Origin: Candidatus Rifleibacteriota bacterium
GTDB taxonomy: Bacteria; Muiribacteriota; Ozemobacteria; Ozemobacterales; Ozemobacteraceae
DNA length: 64,000 bases
Assembly (NCBI GenBank): GCA_015232575.1
Contig: JADFZL010000021.1
Location: 50,367-114,366, forward strand
Direction: 5' to 3'
Positions 50,045 to 59,899 of this stretch are shown here, one piece after another. The notes under the pieces are model-generated. The model searched no databases, was not told the origin of the DNA, and was given only the letters and a program-made list of their open reading frames with translations. The first letter of the stretch is position 1, and every line of letters begins with the position of its first letter. A program made the position numbers and the translations under genes.

Positions 50045-51694
50045 GTGAAACGAATTGGCGATGTTTTGACTGATGCCGGACTTCTTACCCACGCTCAATT
50101 ACAGGATGCTCTTGAGTATTCAAGAAAGCATGGCTTGAAGATGGGCGAAGCTCTGATTGAGATGGGCCTTATCAGTGAAAGTGAGCTTCTTCAGTGCCTG
50201 AGCAAACAACTCGGAATAGCTATTCTTCCGGATAAGGAAATAACAGTTGATCCCAGCCTTGTACATGAGATTCCGTATCCTCTTGCAAAAAAGTATAACA
50301 TTATTCCTTTGTACATTCAGAATGGAAAGCTTGTTGTCGTAACTTCTGATCCATTAAATATTGCAATTGTCGATGAACTTGAAAATCGCACAAAAAAGCC
50401 TGTTTCACTTATCCTTGCAAGTTCAAAAAAAATTGCAGTTGCAATAGAACAATATTTCTCCGGAACTGAACATATTTCTCAAACTCTTAAACAGGTTCAG
50501 CAGATTGAAGATGAAAATCTCCTTTCCAGAATAGATGTTAAAGATGCTGATATTAACGATACTCCGGTAGTAAAATTTGTAAATCAAATGCTTGAAAAAG
50601 CTGTACAGGAAAAAGCTTCCGATATTCATATTGAAATTGACACTGTTGATTTCCATATTCGTTTCAGAATAGACGGCATTTTGCAGACTATGTTCCGTCC
50701 TAAACCTCAATTGCATCCTTTGATAATTTCCCGGCTTAAAGTCATGTCACGTATGGATGTCAGCGAACATCGTATTTCACAGGATGGCAGAATCAAAATA
50801 AAAATTGAAAGTGAGTTTGTTGACTTTCGCGTCGCAACTGTTCCGTGCATGCATGGCGAAAAAATGGTGATTCGTGTTTTAAATCAGGGTCCGAAATTTC
50901 TTCAATTGTCAGAACTTGGATTTGAAAAATCGAATCTGAAGCGTCTGGAATTGCTTATTACACGAAAACATGGGCTTGTCCTTGTCTCTGGACAGACTGG
51001 TTCAGGAAAGACAACCACAATGTATTCGATTCTGCGCGTTTTGAATCGTGAGGGCGTTAATATTATTACCCTTGAAGATCCGGTTGAAATTCAACTTGCT
51101 CTTCTTAATCAGATTCAGGTTAATCCAAAAGTCGATTTAACCTTTGCGAATGGATTGCGCTCTATTTTGCGTATGGATCCTGATGTTATCATGGTTGGTG
51201 AAATTCGTGATTCTGAAACTGCAAAGCTTGCAATTAACGCTTCCATGACTGGACATCTTGTACTTTCTACTATTCACACTGGTGTTGCAGCCGAAGTTCC
51301 TGTAAGACTTATGGAAATGGGTGTCGAACCTTATCTGGTGGCAAACACTCTAATTGGTGCAATTGCGCAAAGGCTGGTAAGAATAAACTGTCAAACCTGT
51401 CGGGAGCCGGAAGAAACACCAGTACAATTTATGGGGAAAACCAAAATTGACTTTAAGAGCTTTCGTGGTAAAGGCTGCCCTGCCTGTAACAGAACAGGTT
51501 ACCGCGGTCGAACTTGCATTGCTGAAGTTTTACCAATTGACTCTGAGATACGCCAGTTGTTTTTGCGGCAAAGTGATTATGAACAAATTCATCAATCTGC
51601 TGTTGCCGCTGGAATGGTGCCAATTCTGGATAGCGGATTAGAGAAAGTCCGTGCAGGTTTAACAAGTTTCGAAGAGCTCGCAAGGGTAATCTAA
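50045..51694 (+). CDS. GspE/PilB-type secretion ATPase
   Basis: Cytoplasmic hexameric motor for pseudopilus assembly, 549 residues. An N-terminal MshEN-type domain (about 1-150, 'IGDVLTDAGLLTHAQLQDAL') can bind c-di-GMP in relatives. The ATPase core has Walker A GQTGSGKTTT (about 315), the Asp box, Walker B 'MVGEIRDSETA', the His box 'GHLVLSTIHTGVA', and a four-Cys zinc site (CQTC near 449, CPAC near 477). It ends in a normal C-terminal region. GGGGA is upstream of the start. It lies 4 bases before the platform gene. Confidence 0.95.
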   Translation: MKRIGDVLTDAGLLTHAQLQDALEYSRKHGLKMGEALIEMGLISESELLQCLSKQLGIAILPDKEITVDPSLVHEIPYPLAKKYNIIPLYIQNGKLVVVTSDPLNIAIVDELENRTKKPVSLILASSKKIAVAIEQYFSGTEHISQTLKQVQQIEDENLLSRIDVKDADINDTPVVKFVNQMLEKAVQEKASDIHIEIDTVDFHIRFRIDGILQTMFRPKPQLHPLIISRLKVMSRMDVSEHRISQDGRIKIKIESEFVDFRVATVPCMHGEKMVIRVLNQGPKFLQLSELGFEKSNLKRLELLITRKHGLVLVSGQTGSGKTTTMYSILRVLNREGVNIITLEDPVEIQLALLNQIQVNPKVDLTFANGLRSILRMDPDVIMVGEIRDSETAKLAINASMTGHLVLSTIHTGVAAEVPVRLMEMGVEPYLVANTLIGAIAQRLVRINCQTCREPEETPVQFMGKTKIDFKSFRGKGCPACNRTGYRGRTCIAEVLPIDSEIRQLFLRQSDYEQIHQSAVAAGMVPILDSGLEKVRAGLTSFEELARVI

Positions 51695-51698
51695 AAAC

Positions 51699-52916
51699 AT
51701 GAACTTTCAATATAAGGCCAGAAAACCAGATGGTACAGAAATTCAGGATGTAGTTGAAGCTGCTGATGAACGTGAAGCAGTAAGACTTCTTTCCAGTCAG
51801 GGTGTTTTAGTTACCCGCGTCAGCCGCGGAAGTTCTGGTTTGAGTCTGAATACAGAAATCCGTGCTCTGACATGGATTCCTTCTGCCGTCTATAATGCTT
51901 TTTTAATTCAGCTCTCAATGTTTATCCGAAGTGGTGTTCCTTTAGCTGAAGCTCTTGCTTCACTCGAAGGCGGTGAAACACATCGTTCGTTTAAAAGGGT
52001 TATTGCAGATGTTCTTCGAGAGGTTGAGAAGGGACGCTCTTTTTCTTCTGCTCTGACGACTCATCCTGAAGTTTTTGATTCCTTTTTTACCAGCATGATT
52101 AGAATTGCTGAAGCTGGTGGCGTTCTTGAGCAGGTTCTTGATAAACTTGCAAAAATAAATCAAAGATCGGTTACTCTGAAAAGTCAGATTATCGGTGCTG
52201 TTACATATCCGATATTACTTGTAACCGTAGCTACCGCAGTGATGTTTCTTCTTTTCAGTTATGTACTTCCCAGATTTGCTGGTATTTTTCAAATGTCGAA
52301 TCTTGCCATACCATTGCCAACACAGATTCTTATGGGTATCAGCAGTTTTACCACCGCAAATTTTTCATTGCTGCTTTTAGCGCTTGTTTCTTTCTTTGTG
52401 CTGTGTTTTCTCGCCATAGTAACTACAACCGGACGCTCAATTTCTGGTGAAATTTTCCTTCGATTACCTGTCACCGGACCGGTAGTACAGAGTTATCTTG
52501 TAGTACATATTTCGGAAACTCTGGGTTTGCTTCTCGGGGCAGGGGTTCCGCTGCTTGAGCTTCTGCTTGCTGTTGAAAATACCTTGACCATGCCTACTGC
52601 ACGCCGTCTGATTGAAACGATGCGCAATTATGTTGAACGCGGAAGCACACTCAGACTATCTCTGGAGGGAAATATTGTTTTTCCTGCCATGGTACTTAAA
52701 CTGGTCGAGACAGGCGAGAAAACAGGTAATCTGGACAAGGTATTTGATGAAGTAGCTGTTTTTTATGATAACAGTCTGCAAACAACTATTCGTGCAGCAT
52801 TAAGCATAATTGAACCGGCTTTGCTGGTTATTATTGCAGGGTTCGTAGGTTTTGTGATGCTTGCGATAATAATGCCTATCTTCAAGATGTCTTCCGCAAT
52901 GCGTTCATCAGGTTAA
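51699..52916 (+). CDS. GspF/PilC-type inner-membrane platform protein
   Basis: 405 residues forming the membrane platform that couples the ATPase to pilin addition. Two homologous cytoplasmic domains of about 110 residues ('FLIQLSMFIRSGVPLAEALASLEGG' and 'SETLGLLLGAGVPLLELLLAVEN') each precede a membrane segment, with helices near 165-190, 215-245 and 370-400. The beginning 'NFQYKARKPDGTEIQDVVEA' is the standard N-terminal motif. It is complete and of normal length. A 258-bp gap separates it from the PilM-PilN gene; nothing else is evident there. Confidence 0.93.
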   Translation: MNFQYKARKPDGTEIQDVVEAADEREAVRLLSSQGVLVTRVSRGSSGLSLNTEIRALTWIPSAVYNAFLIQLSMFIRSGVPLAEALASLEGGETHRSFKRVIADVLREVEKGRSFSSALTTHPEVFDSFFTSMIRIAEAGGVLEQVLDKLAKINQRSVTLKSQIIGAVTYPILLVTVATAVMFLLFSYVLPRFAGIFQMSNLAIPLPTQILMGISSFTTANFSLLLLALVSFFVLCFLAIVTTTGRSISGEIFLRLPVTGPVVQSYLVVHISETLGLLLGAGVPLLELLLAVENTLTMPTARRLIETMRNYVERGSTLRLSLEGNIVFPAMVLKLVETGEKTGNLDKVFDEVAVFYDNSLQTTIRAALSIIEPALLVIIAGFVGFVMLAIIMPIFKMSSAMRSSG

Positions 52917-53174
52917 AAATAAAAATTATGATTTTAAATAGAGATAAAGAAAAAAAAATATATAATTATTATTCTGAGATGAGGAAAAAATTCTTATGAG
53001 AGTGATTAATTGAGCATTCTTTTCAATGATACGTAGCGTTGTTTAGATAACGAAAGTCTGATTTGGAAATCCACACCGGATCATAATAACTATGCGTACC
53101 GTTGATTCTTTTTTAAGTTCCATTACTTGAACAGCACGTTTATTTAGACAAGTTTTATCTGAGAGTGAAAGGAC

Positions 53175-54659
53175 TTGAAGAGCGTGAACCTTACAAATAT
53201 TTTCGGCTCACCGCCTGAGGGAATAATTGAAATAGAAGAAAATTATCTTCGTTTTCTGATTCCAGAAGGTTCCGGGTGGAATTCACACACAGTTCAAATA
53301 CCAAACGGTGATGTTTTTGGTACGCTGAAAAAAGCTGTTCCGAAATATCTTGCCACTTTGATGCAGGCTACAGTCGTCTTATGGAGCGATGTCAGCACTC
53401 GGGTGCTCCCTTTTCCTGTAGAGATGAGTGAATCGGAAATTCTTGAGCACCTGACTCTGAAAAGTGAAGACTATTTTTCATCGACAGCGGAAATGATTTT
53501 CAGATTAAGGCCCCTCGGGCTTATTGATCAGAATAATCGGGAATATCTTGTTTTTTCTTTGAACAAACTTTTTTTCAACCGCCTGTTGAACACGTTCAGT
53601 GAGGTTGGTTGTACATTGAATCGTGTAACAAACTCTCTTGAAGCTGTCACTGGGCGATTTCATCAATTACAGTCAAAATATGGTTACGATGCTTCTGCAT
53701 GCATTATTTCGCTTGGATATTCACAGGTAAACATGCTTGTACTGAGAGACGGTGAAATCATAGCAGTTCGTACATCCATTACCGGAGCTGTGAGGGAACT
53801 TGAGAAGAGTCTCTGTGAAACTTTGAAGGTTAAAACTGAGAAAATTGAAGAGATCTTGTCTGGAAACTTTGCTGAAAAGGATTCTAACACGATTGAAATT
53901 ATTCAGCAGAATATGCGCGAGTTGTTTGCCAGAATTACACCTTTTTTTGCTTTCGTCCGTTCAAAAGAGAAGGAATCCAGCAAAAATACTCTTTATCTTT
54001 CACTACCATGTCTTGAAATAAAAGGTTTGAAAGAACTTCTTGAGAAATCCTTTTCAATTCCGGTGAAAATTCTCGGCGAAACTCCTTCTGGTGAGAGCAA
54101 CAGATATGATTGGCTTCAGGGGGCATTGTATAATCGTTCAATCAGTTTTTTGACACCTCCTTCACCAATGTTCAAATTTTCTGTTACATCAAAAATTGCC
54201 TGGATGTTTACAATTTTCTTTCTATGTGTTCCATTTGGAATAATAAGAATTAACCATGACCGCGTAAAGTTTGAAATTGAGCAGATGCGCAGCAAAGAAG
54301 AATCTAGTCGTCAGTTTCTTCAGAGCACAGATGCAGCCAGGGAAAGATATGCCGGCATGCAGGATGTTCTGAAGATCGCGCGTGCAGAAATTCCAAATAA
54401 ATACTCTGTGGCTTATGTACTTGCTGAGATTGCAAAAAATGCACCGTCTAACCTTCGAATAAGCAAAATTGACTATCAACCAGATTCTGGAAGTCTTTCT
54501 ATAAGTGGCGTTTCTGTAGATGCAGATACAGCTCTTCTTTTCTGGACAAATTTGAAAAAACTTCCCTGGTTTTCTTCGCCGAAAATTAATTTTTCACCGG
54601 GTTCGAGTCTTTTTTCAAAGTGTTTCACAGTAACTGGAGGTGTAAAGCAAGAGTCATGA
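53175..54659 (+). CDS. PilM-PilN (GspL-like) fusion protein
   Basis: 494 residues joining two assembly parts that are separate genes in most pilus systems. Residues about 1-335 are a PilM/FtsA-type actin-like domain ('ACIISLGYSQVNMLVLRDGEIIAVRTSITGA' is a phosphate/ATP-loop segment). A helix at about 338-357 (ISKIAWMFTIFFLCVPFGII) anchors it. Residues 360-494 form a PilN-type coiled coil plus the ferredoxin-like fold ('ILAEIAKNAPSNLRISKIDYQPDSGSLSISGV'). GspL has the same cytoplasmic/TM/periplasmic order, so GspL is an equivalent reading. The start is TTG 53175 or GTG 53184; neither site is ideal. Confidence 0.8.
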   Translation: MKSVNLTNIFGSPPEGIIEIEENYLRFLIPEGSGWNSHTVQIPNGDVFGTLKKAVPKYLATLMQATVVLWSDVSTRVLPFPVEMSESEILEHLTLKSEDYFSSTAEMIFRLRPLGLIDQNNREYLVFSLNKLFFNRLLNTFSEVGCTLNRVTNSLEAVTGRFHQLQSKYGYDASACIISLGYSQVNMLVLRDGEIIAVRTSITGAVRELEKSLCETLKVKTEKIEEILSGNFAEKDSNTIEIIQQNMRELFARITPFFAFVRSKEKESSKNTLYLSLPCLEIKGLKELLEKSFSIPVKILGETPSGESNRYDWLQGALYNRSISFLTPPSPMFKFSVTSKIAWMFTIFFLCVPFGIIRINHDRVKFEIEQMRSKEESSRQFLQSTDAARERYAGMQDVLKIARAEIPNKYSVAYVLAEIAKNAPSNLRISKIDYQPDSGSLSISGVSVDADTALLFWTNLKKLPWFSSPKINFSPGSSLFSKCFTVTGGVKQES

Positions 54660-55207
54660 CAGAAACAATCCTGAAATATCTGGTTTGTATTTGTTTCGTA
54701 TTTTTTTACCTCAAGAGCTTAATTTTGCCTCAGATGGGACAATTCAACGAAGATCGGCAGATCCTTGCAAATGTGAAAATTGCAACCTGCGCTGACCCCT
54801 CTTCCCAGCATCAGATGATGGAAATGATTCGCAGGATTGCTCAGTCCGGAGTTGAAGATTTGAGGACTTTTTTGCCTGCATTCGATCTTTCTTCTGGAAA
54901 TCCCTGGACGAAAATAGAGGCTATTGAGGAAAAATTTGCTGGTAAGTTCACTTTTAAACCAGCACCAACTTTTACTACAGATGAAAAAATTTTGCGCTGG
55001 CCTTTTTCGGCTCTGTACAGGGGTTCTTTTGCAGAAGCGCTTCAATTGCTGAAAGAGCTTGAGTGTGAGGGACAGCTTGTGCGTATTCGCTCGGCAAATC
55101 TGTCGGCAGGGGAAAAAGGTGAAGTAACTCTGGAGGCAGCGATGGAATTGCTTTTCCTTGATACTGTCATGGCAACTTCTGTTCGAGAAAGGATGGTCGA
55201 AAAGTGA
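54656..55207 (+). CDS. PilO/GspM-like periplasmic assembly protein
   Basis: The ATG at 54656 overlaps the previous stop (ATGA) and gives 183 residues; the longer frame from 54620 would overlap the fusion gene with no benefit. One N-terminal helix (about 7-25), a coiled region, then a ferredoxin-like fold ('SALYRGSFAEALQLLKELECEGQLVRIRSANLS') typical of PilO/GspM. It fits its place after a PilM-PilN/GspL-type gene. Sequence similarity is low, so the assignment rests on topology and order. Confidence 0.65.
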   Translation: MTETILKYLVCICFVFFYLKSLILPQMGQFNEDRQILANVKIATCADPSSQHQMMEMIRRIAQSGVEDLRTFLPAFDLSSGNPWTKIEAIEEKFAGKFTFKPAPTFTTDEKILRWPFSALYRGSFAEALQLLKELECEGQLVRIRSANLSAGEKGEVTLEAAMELLFLDTVMATSVRERMVEK

Positions 55208-55623
55208 AGCAGTTATCCCATTTTTCCCTTTTGCTTTCTATTGCTGTGTGTATTTTTTTTATCGTGAGTTTTGTTTTTGAACCGAAACCTGTTTATCTGC
55301 CACCAGATTCGACTTTTCCGGCATGGCAGCCTTTGCAGCATGCTATCGCGCCTGTTATTGATAATGCTGTGCTTTCCTCTTATGATGGTATATTTCGGTC
55401 CAAATTTTTTGAGACAGCTGTTTTTAAGGGTGTTACCCGGAATTCGTCAGGGCTATTCTCTGCAATATTTATGGACAGTTCAAATTGTGTTTTCTCCCTG
55501 AAACCTTCACAGACTGTTGACGGGGTAACTATAGTAGAGGTAAGCAGTCAGTCATGTCGTTTAAAGATCGGTTCTTCGAGTCGCGAATTATCAGTTTCCA
55601 GAAAAAATAGTATTTCTCATTAA
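55204..55623 (+). CDS. GspC/PilP-like linker protein
   Basis: 139 residues starting at a GTG that overlaps the previous stop. An N-terminal membrane helix (about 5-24) leads to a Pro-rich periplasmic linker and a small beta domain ('FFETAVFKGVTRNSSGLFSAIF...VEVSSQSCRLKIGSSSREL') resembling the HR region of GspC or PilP. These domains bind the secretin N0 domain. It lies directly before the secretin gene, supporting the role. Confidence 0.65.
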   Translation: MKQLSHFSLLLSIAVCIFFIVSFVFEPKPVYLPPDSTFPAWQPLQHAIAPVIDNAVLSSYDGIFRSKFFETAVFKGVTRNSSGLFSAIFMDSSNCVFSLKPSQTVDGVTIVEVSSQSCRLKIGSSSRELSVSRKNSISH

Positions 55624-55641
55624 TAAAAAAGGATTTCAAAT

Positions 55642-57486
55642 ATGAACAAGCTCAAATATGCAACACTTGCGCGTTACATTAAAAGGTGTTTTTTTCTCGC
55701 TCTTTGTGGCTTCATGACTATTGCTGTATATTCTCAGGAAGCGGTGAACGTTGGTCTGACTCTGCAGGACACTCCGCTGGAAGTCGCTTTAAGACTAGTT
55801 GCGGAGCAGGCGGGAAAAAAGCTTGAAGTGCATACTCCGCTTAACGAGATTATCAATGTCAATATACAGAACGCGTCTCCTGAAACTGCTTTTAATTCGA
55901 TTCTTGAGGGGAAACCATACATGTGGGCAGTCGAAAATGACGTGGTTCACATTTTTAAAGGTTCAGTAAATACACCTGCAGTAAGTGATCCGGTCGTAAC
56001 TCTTCCGATGGAAATGGCAGCACCAGAAAAAACAATAATTACCCGCATTCTTCCACTGAAAAATCGAAAAGCTCAGAGTATACTTGATTTGGTTTCGCGT
56101 ATGGCAGGAAGAGACAGTAATATTGTTGCTGATCCGCCGACCAATTCTCTTATCATGGTTGGCGAGGAGAGTGCAATAGAAAATGTTGCAAGCCTTGCAT
56201 CTAATATTGATGCTACGCCTGTTGCCTTCGAAGTAGCTTCTCCGGAAGAAATTGTCAGCGAATCTTTCTCTCTTGAATATGTGATTGAATTTGGCGATCT
56301 TGAAAAAAATCTTTCGATGATTCTCTATGGTGAAGAAAAAACTGATGAGGCAGCTGTTTTAAAGGAAAATTACATGAACACGCCTCTTCAAAATGTACTA
56401 CCTTCGATAAAAAGTAAACCGCCAGTTCAAAACATCGGCGGAAAAAAAGAATTTTATATGCTTGATAAAACACGGCGGGTACTACTTATTACTGCCACCA
56501 GAAGCAAAATGGGTATGATTCGTCAGTACTTCAACCTTATCAATACTCCAATACCTCAGGTGCTGATTGAAGCACATATCGTTGCACTTGAAGAAGGCAC
56601 AGACCGCAATCTGGGCATTACCTGGAACATGCAGGAAAAATGGGGAGCCATTTACTCTGATGGGCAGTTAGGCGGCGCCACCAGGCAAACTGGTACTCAA
56701 CAGGGGCAAAATGGAGTTGCTCAGATTGGTGGCGGCTTTCTCTTTGGGCGTTTGGATTTGTCAAATGTTACAGCGGTTTTACAGGCAATTCAGGATCAGA
56801 ACCGAGGGCAGATTCTTTCTCAGCCCAGACTGATGACATTATCCGGGAAAGTTGCCACAATTGATATTTCCACAAAATATCCGTACAAAAGTTCTGTTAC
56901 TCAGAATCAGGTTGGTACAACACAAAATGTCGCATTTGTTGATGTCGGAATTGTACTGAACGTATTACCTCAGATAAACAAGAATGCAGGAACCGTTGTA
57001 ATGCAGCTTGATCCAAATGTTTCTGATCTTGTAAGCATCTCTTCAGATGGTCCTGTAACAACTCAGCGACGAACATCGACAAACGTTGAAGTAAAGAATG
57101 GCGAGACGGTTGTAATCGGCGGATTACTGCGGGATGAAGATGTGCGTCTTAACAAGACTGTCCCATTTCTCAGTAAGATACCTATTCTTGGTGAGTTCTT
57201 TAATTATTCACAAAAGAAAAAGAAACGTACAAATCTCATGATTTTGATTACTCCTAAATTCATCACTGATAAATATCCGACTTTGAGTATGCCCGCGGCC
57301 GATAGTGCAAAATTAGCTTCTTCATCACTTGCTTTATCTTCAATATTGCCGCAAACAAAAGTAAAACTTCCAGCGAATCCACAGCAGGAAAATAAGAAAA
57401 CAGCTGTTTCTGAAAATTCCAAAATACAGGCTCAAACTGACTATCAGAAAAGGCTTGAAAAATTGCAGGAAAAATATTTGAGATAA
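55642..57486 (+). CDS. Secretin (GspD/PilQ-type outer-membrane channel)
   Basis: Forms the multimeric outer-membrane gate of the system. 614 residues with a signal peptide (cleaved near VYSQE). An N0/STN-like domain (about 40-110, 'LQDTPLEVALRLVAEQAGKKL') precedes N1-type repeats with the family phrase 'PTNSLIMVGEESAIENV', then 'IPQVLIEAHIVALEEG'. The secretin core has 'GQILSQPRLMTLSGKVATI', 'VDVGIVLNVLPQI' and the C-terminal 'NGETVVIGGLLRDE...PFLSKIPILGEFF' region. The tail is Lys/Gln-rich. AAAGGA precedes the ATG. Confidence 0.95.
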   Translation: MNKLKYATLARYIKRCFFLALCGFMTIAVYSQEAVNVGLTLQDTPLEVALRLVAEQAGKKLEVHTPLNEIINVNIQNASPETAFNSILEGKPYMWAVENDVVHIFKGSVNTPAVSDPVVTLPMEMAAPEKTIITRILPLKNRKAQSILDLVSRMAGRDSNIVADPPTNSLIMVGEESAIENVASLASNIDATPVAFEVASPEEIVSESFSLEYVIEFGDLEKNLSMILYGEEKTDEAAVLKENYMNTPLQNVLPSIKSKPPVQNIGGKKEFYMLDKTRRVLLITATRSKMGMIRQYFNLINTPIPQVLIEAHIVALEEGTDRNLGITWNMQEKWGAIYSDGQLGGATRQTGTQQGQNGVAQIGGGFLFGRLDLSNVTAVLQAIQDQNRGQILSQPRLMTLSGKVATIDISTKYPYKSSVTQNQVGTTQNVAFVDVGIVLNVLPQINKNAGTVVMQLDPNVSDLVSISSDGPVTTQRRTSTNVEVKNGETVVIGGLLRDEDVRLNKTVPFLSKIPILGEFFNYSQKKKKRTNLMILITPKFITDKYPTLSMPAADSAKLASSSLALSSILPQTKVKLPANPQQENKKTAVSENSKIQAQTDYQKRLEKLQEKYLR

Positions 57487-57537
57487 ATAGTTGTTACATG
57501 CATGTATTAATTATCTATGCTTTATATGGAGGTTTGT

Positions 57538-58860
57538 ATGAAGATATCTGTTTTTTCAATCACTAATCGAAAGGTTTTTCTTTTTACGTTCATTTTCTTT
57601 TGCGGATTATTTTCTACCCTGCATGCTGTTCAACCGCAGAAAGTTGCTGGGTCGTCTTCAGCAGCTCTGGAAGTCTTTGAGATTCTTGCTACGGGAGATT
57701 ATCAGAAACTTTCTTTTGCGTTGAAATCCAATCCGGAAGTTCTTAATTTTGCTGACGAAGAGGGGGCTTTTCCAATTCATATTGCTGCATTCAATGGGAA
57801 TTTGAAAGACCTTCAGCTTATTCTGGGTTATGGTGACAATGTTGACAAAATAGACGGTCAGAATTGGACTCCACTGCATTTTGCGGTGGCTGGAAAGAGA
57901 ATGAAAAATGTTGCTTTTCTGCTTGTAAGAGGTGCAAATCCCAATCGATCAGATAAAAATGGGAATACGCCTTTGTTTTTTGCGGTTGCAAACAGCCAAT
58001 CCGGAATGGTTAAAGTCCTGATGAATTATGGGGCTGATGCTCTGATTAGAAACAATTCAGGTGAACAGCCAATTGATTGGGCTCGCACGGTTGACTTTAA
58101 AAAATACTGTAAACATCTTTTTGATTCTGCGAATTCTTCAGTTCAACAACAAAAAGTGTCGAAGCAAAATGTTTATCCAGAAAAAACTATTGTACCAAAT
58201 ACCACAAAACAGCTTTCTGAACCAAAAGAGATTAATACATCTTCAAAAAAAGTTTTTGAAATATTGCGCGAAGACAGATTTGAAGAATTCCAGGGTATTG
58301 TATCAGAAAATCCCGGTTATATTAATTCAAAAGATAATGAAGGTGCGACTCTGCTTCACGCTGCCGCCTTCCTTGGTAAGAAAACATTTGCTGGTTACCT
58401 TCTGGATAGTGGTTTGAAAATCATGGAGAAAGATATCAATGGTTGGACTCCGCTTCACTACGCTGTTGCTGGCGACCAGGGTGATATGGTAATCTTTCTT
58501 GCTGGGAATGGTGCTGATCTGTATGTTCGTGATCCGAAAGCGCCTTCTCCACTTAGACTTGCATGCATGGGTTCATCCAGATCCATGGCTTCTGCTTTGC
58601 TGAAAGCTGTTTCATTTCGTCGTGCCTCGCCGGAAAACCCAATTAAGCAAACTTCTTCTAAGCCACAATCCAACAGATTAATGAAAACATCCTGGGCTTC
58701 TGAAGCACCAGTTACCATTTCTGTTGAAAAGAAGCCTGAAATACCAGAAAAAGCAATTCGAAATGAAAATCAAAGAAAAGATCGTAAAAGAAAAGACAGT
58801 GTAATGTCTGTTGTTCTACCTGTAGTTTTATTTACTGCATTTGCTGTGAGCAACAACTGA
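57538..58860 (+). CDS. Exported ankyrin-repeat protein in the secretion operon
   Basis: The ATG at 57538 with GGAGG 9 bases upstream gives 440 residues and a signal peptide (cleaved near LHAVQ). Ankyrin repeats fall in two blocks: about 65-190 (four repeats, 'GQNWTPLHFAVAGKRMKNVAFLLVRGANPN' and similar) and about 240-350 (three repeats, 'INGWTPLHYAVAGDQGDMVIFLAGNGADLY'). The C-terminus has a Lys/Arg-rich segment and a hydrophobic helix (VMSVVLPVVLFTAFAVSN) that could anchor it. Its place between secretin and minor pseudopilin genes suggests a periplasmic role in that machine, for example as a scaffold, but no known counterpart is in T2SS or T4P. Confidence 0.8.
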   Translation: MKISVFSITNRKVFLFTFIFFCGLFSTLHAVQPQKVAGSSSAALEVFEILATGDYQKLSFALKSNPEVLNFADEEGAFPIHIAAFNGNLKDLQLILGYGDNVDKIDGQNWTPLHFAVAGKRMKNVAFLLVRGANPNRSDKNGNTPLFFAVANSQSGMVKVLMNYGADALIRNNSGEQPIDWARTVDFKKYCKHLFDSANSSVQQQKVSKQNVYPEKTIVPNTTKQLSEPKEINTSSKKVFEILREDRFEEFQGIVSENPGYINSKDNEGATLLHAAAFLGKKTFAGYLLDSGLKIMEKDINGWTPLHYAVAGDQGDMVIFLAGNGADLYVRDPKAPSPLRLACMGSSRSMASALLKAVSFRRASPENPIKQTSSKPQSNRLMKTSWASEAPVTISVEKKPEIPEKAIRNENQRKDRKRKDSVMSVVLPVVLFTAFAVSNN

Positions 58861-58993
58861 ATTTATCCTCCTGCGTCATATTATTTCCTGAGAGTCTTAG
58901 TACACAAAAACTTTAATAAGGGGTCGTAATAGAAATTCTGGAGTTAAAATGACTACTTTGCTAAGGTTTGCAGTACTTTAGATAGAATATTTC

Positions 58994-59437
58994 ATGAGCG
59001 TTGACAAAAAAAATGGTTTTACAATATTAGAATTATTGCTGGTTCTGTCGCTTATAGCAATTGTTTCAGCAGTATCGTTTCCCGTTTTCAGTAATTTTGT
59101 GCGGCAGAACTTTGTTTCATCAGCTGCTCTAAGTGTTGTTACAGGGCTTGAACATGCGCGCAGTCGCGGCCTTATGGACATGCTTGTTCCGATTGCCACA
59201 TTTACACATGGCACTGGAAACTATGAGATAGCAAGTAAGAGCTTTCTTCTTGAAAATGATTATCGATTTTCCTGGAGCAGTGGCATAGATGGTTCTAAGA
59301 AGGCATTTGAATTTGGTACAAAAGGTGAACTACTGGGATATCCAGATACACAATCTTTGAGAATTTTTGCGGTACAGGGCGGTGCGAACGTTTTTATTGC
59401 TACAACAGGGATGATATCATGGTCAGCAGAAAACTGA
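58994..59437 (+). CDS. GspH-like minor pseudopilin
   Basis: 147 residues. Short leader MSVDKKNG, cleavage before Phe, then the helix FTILELLLVLSLIAIVSAVSF with Glu5. The C-terminal beta domain is of the GspH size ('FAVQGGANVFIATTGMISW' near the end). Its stop is 3 bases before the next pseudopilin gene. No clear ribosome site is visible. Confidence 0.8.
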   Translation: MSVDKKNGFTILELLLVLSLIAIVSAVSFPVFSNFVRQNFVSSAALSVVTGLEHARSRGLMDMLVPIATFTHGTGNYEIASKSFLLENDYRFSWSSGIDGSKKAFEFGTKGELLGYPDTQSLRIFAVQGGANVFIATTGMISWSAEN

Positions 59438-59440
59438 AAA

Positions 59441-59899
59441 ATGTTCCAAATTATAACAGTTAAACATATAAATTGTTTTGAAAAAGCCGGATTCAGTTTG
59501 ATGGAAATACTTCTGTCTCTGGCTCTCTTTGGTATTCTGGGGATTTCAATTCATCAGAGTCTGTCTATTACATATAAAGTTGCTGAAGCTAATGCTGCCA
59601 GGATGCGCTGCATGGTGACAGCCAGCAATATCCTGGAACAGGCACAGGCAACGCCCGGAACTTTCACCGAAGTTCTTGTAAGAATAGTAAAAGGTGGTTC
59701 TGGCGGTGTAATGAACAATTGGTATGAAGTTCCAGCCTCATATTATGCAGGTGGTATGATTGCAACACCGTCTGCCAGGATTGCCACTGCATCAATAATG
59801 CTTGATGCCGCGGCAGCAACTGTGGCTGTGATTCTGGTCGAAGAAAAATTTCATGGTAATCAGGTTGACATGCAGGTTTTCCGTGATCCACTTGAATAA
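59441..59899 (+). CDS. GspI-like minor pseudopilin
   Basis: 152 residues with a longer leader (MFQIITVKHINCFEKAG, 18 residues), then FSLMEILLSLALFGILGISI, keeping Glu5. The rest is a small alpha/beta head. GspH, GspI and GspJ order is matched, with the next gene overlapping by up to 47 bp. Confidence 0.78.
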   Translation: MFQIITVKHINCFEKAGFSLMEILLSLALFGILGISIHQSLSITYKVAEANAARMRCMVTASNILEQAQATPGTFTEVLVRIVKGGSGGVMNNWYEVPASYYAGGMIATPSARIATASIMLDAAAATVAVILVEEKFHGNQVDMQVFRDPLE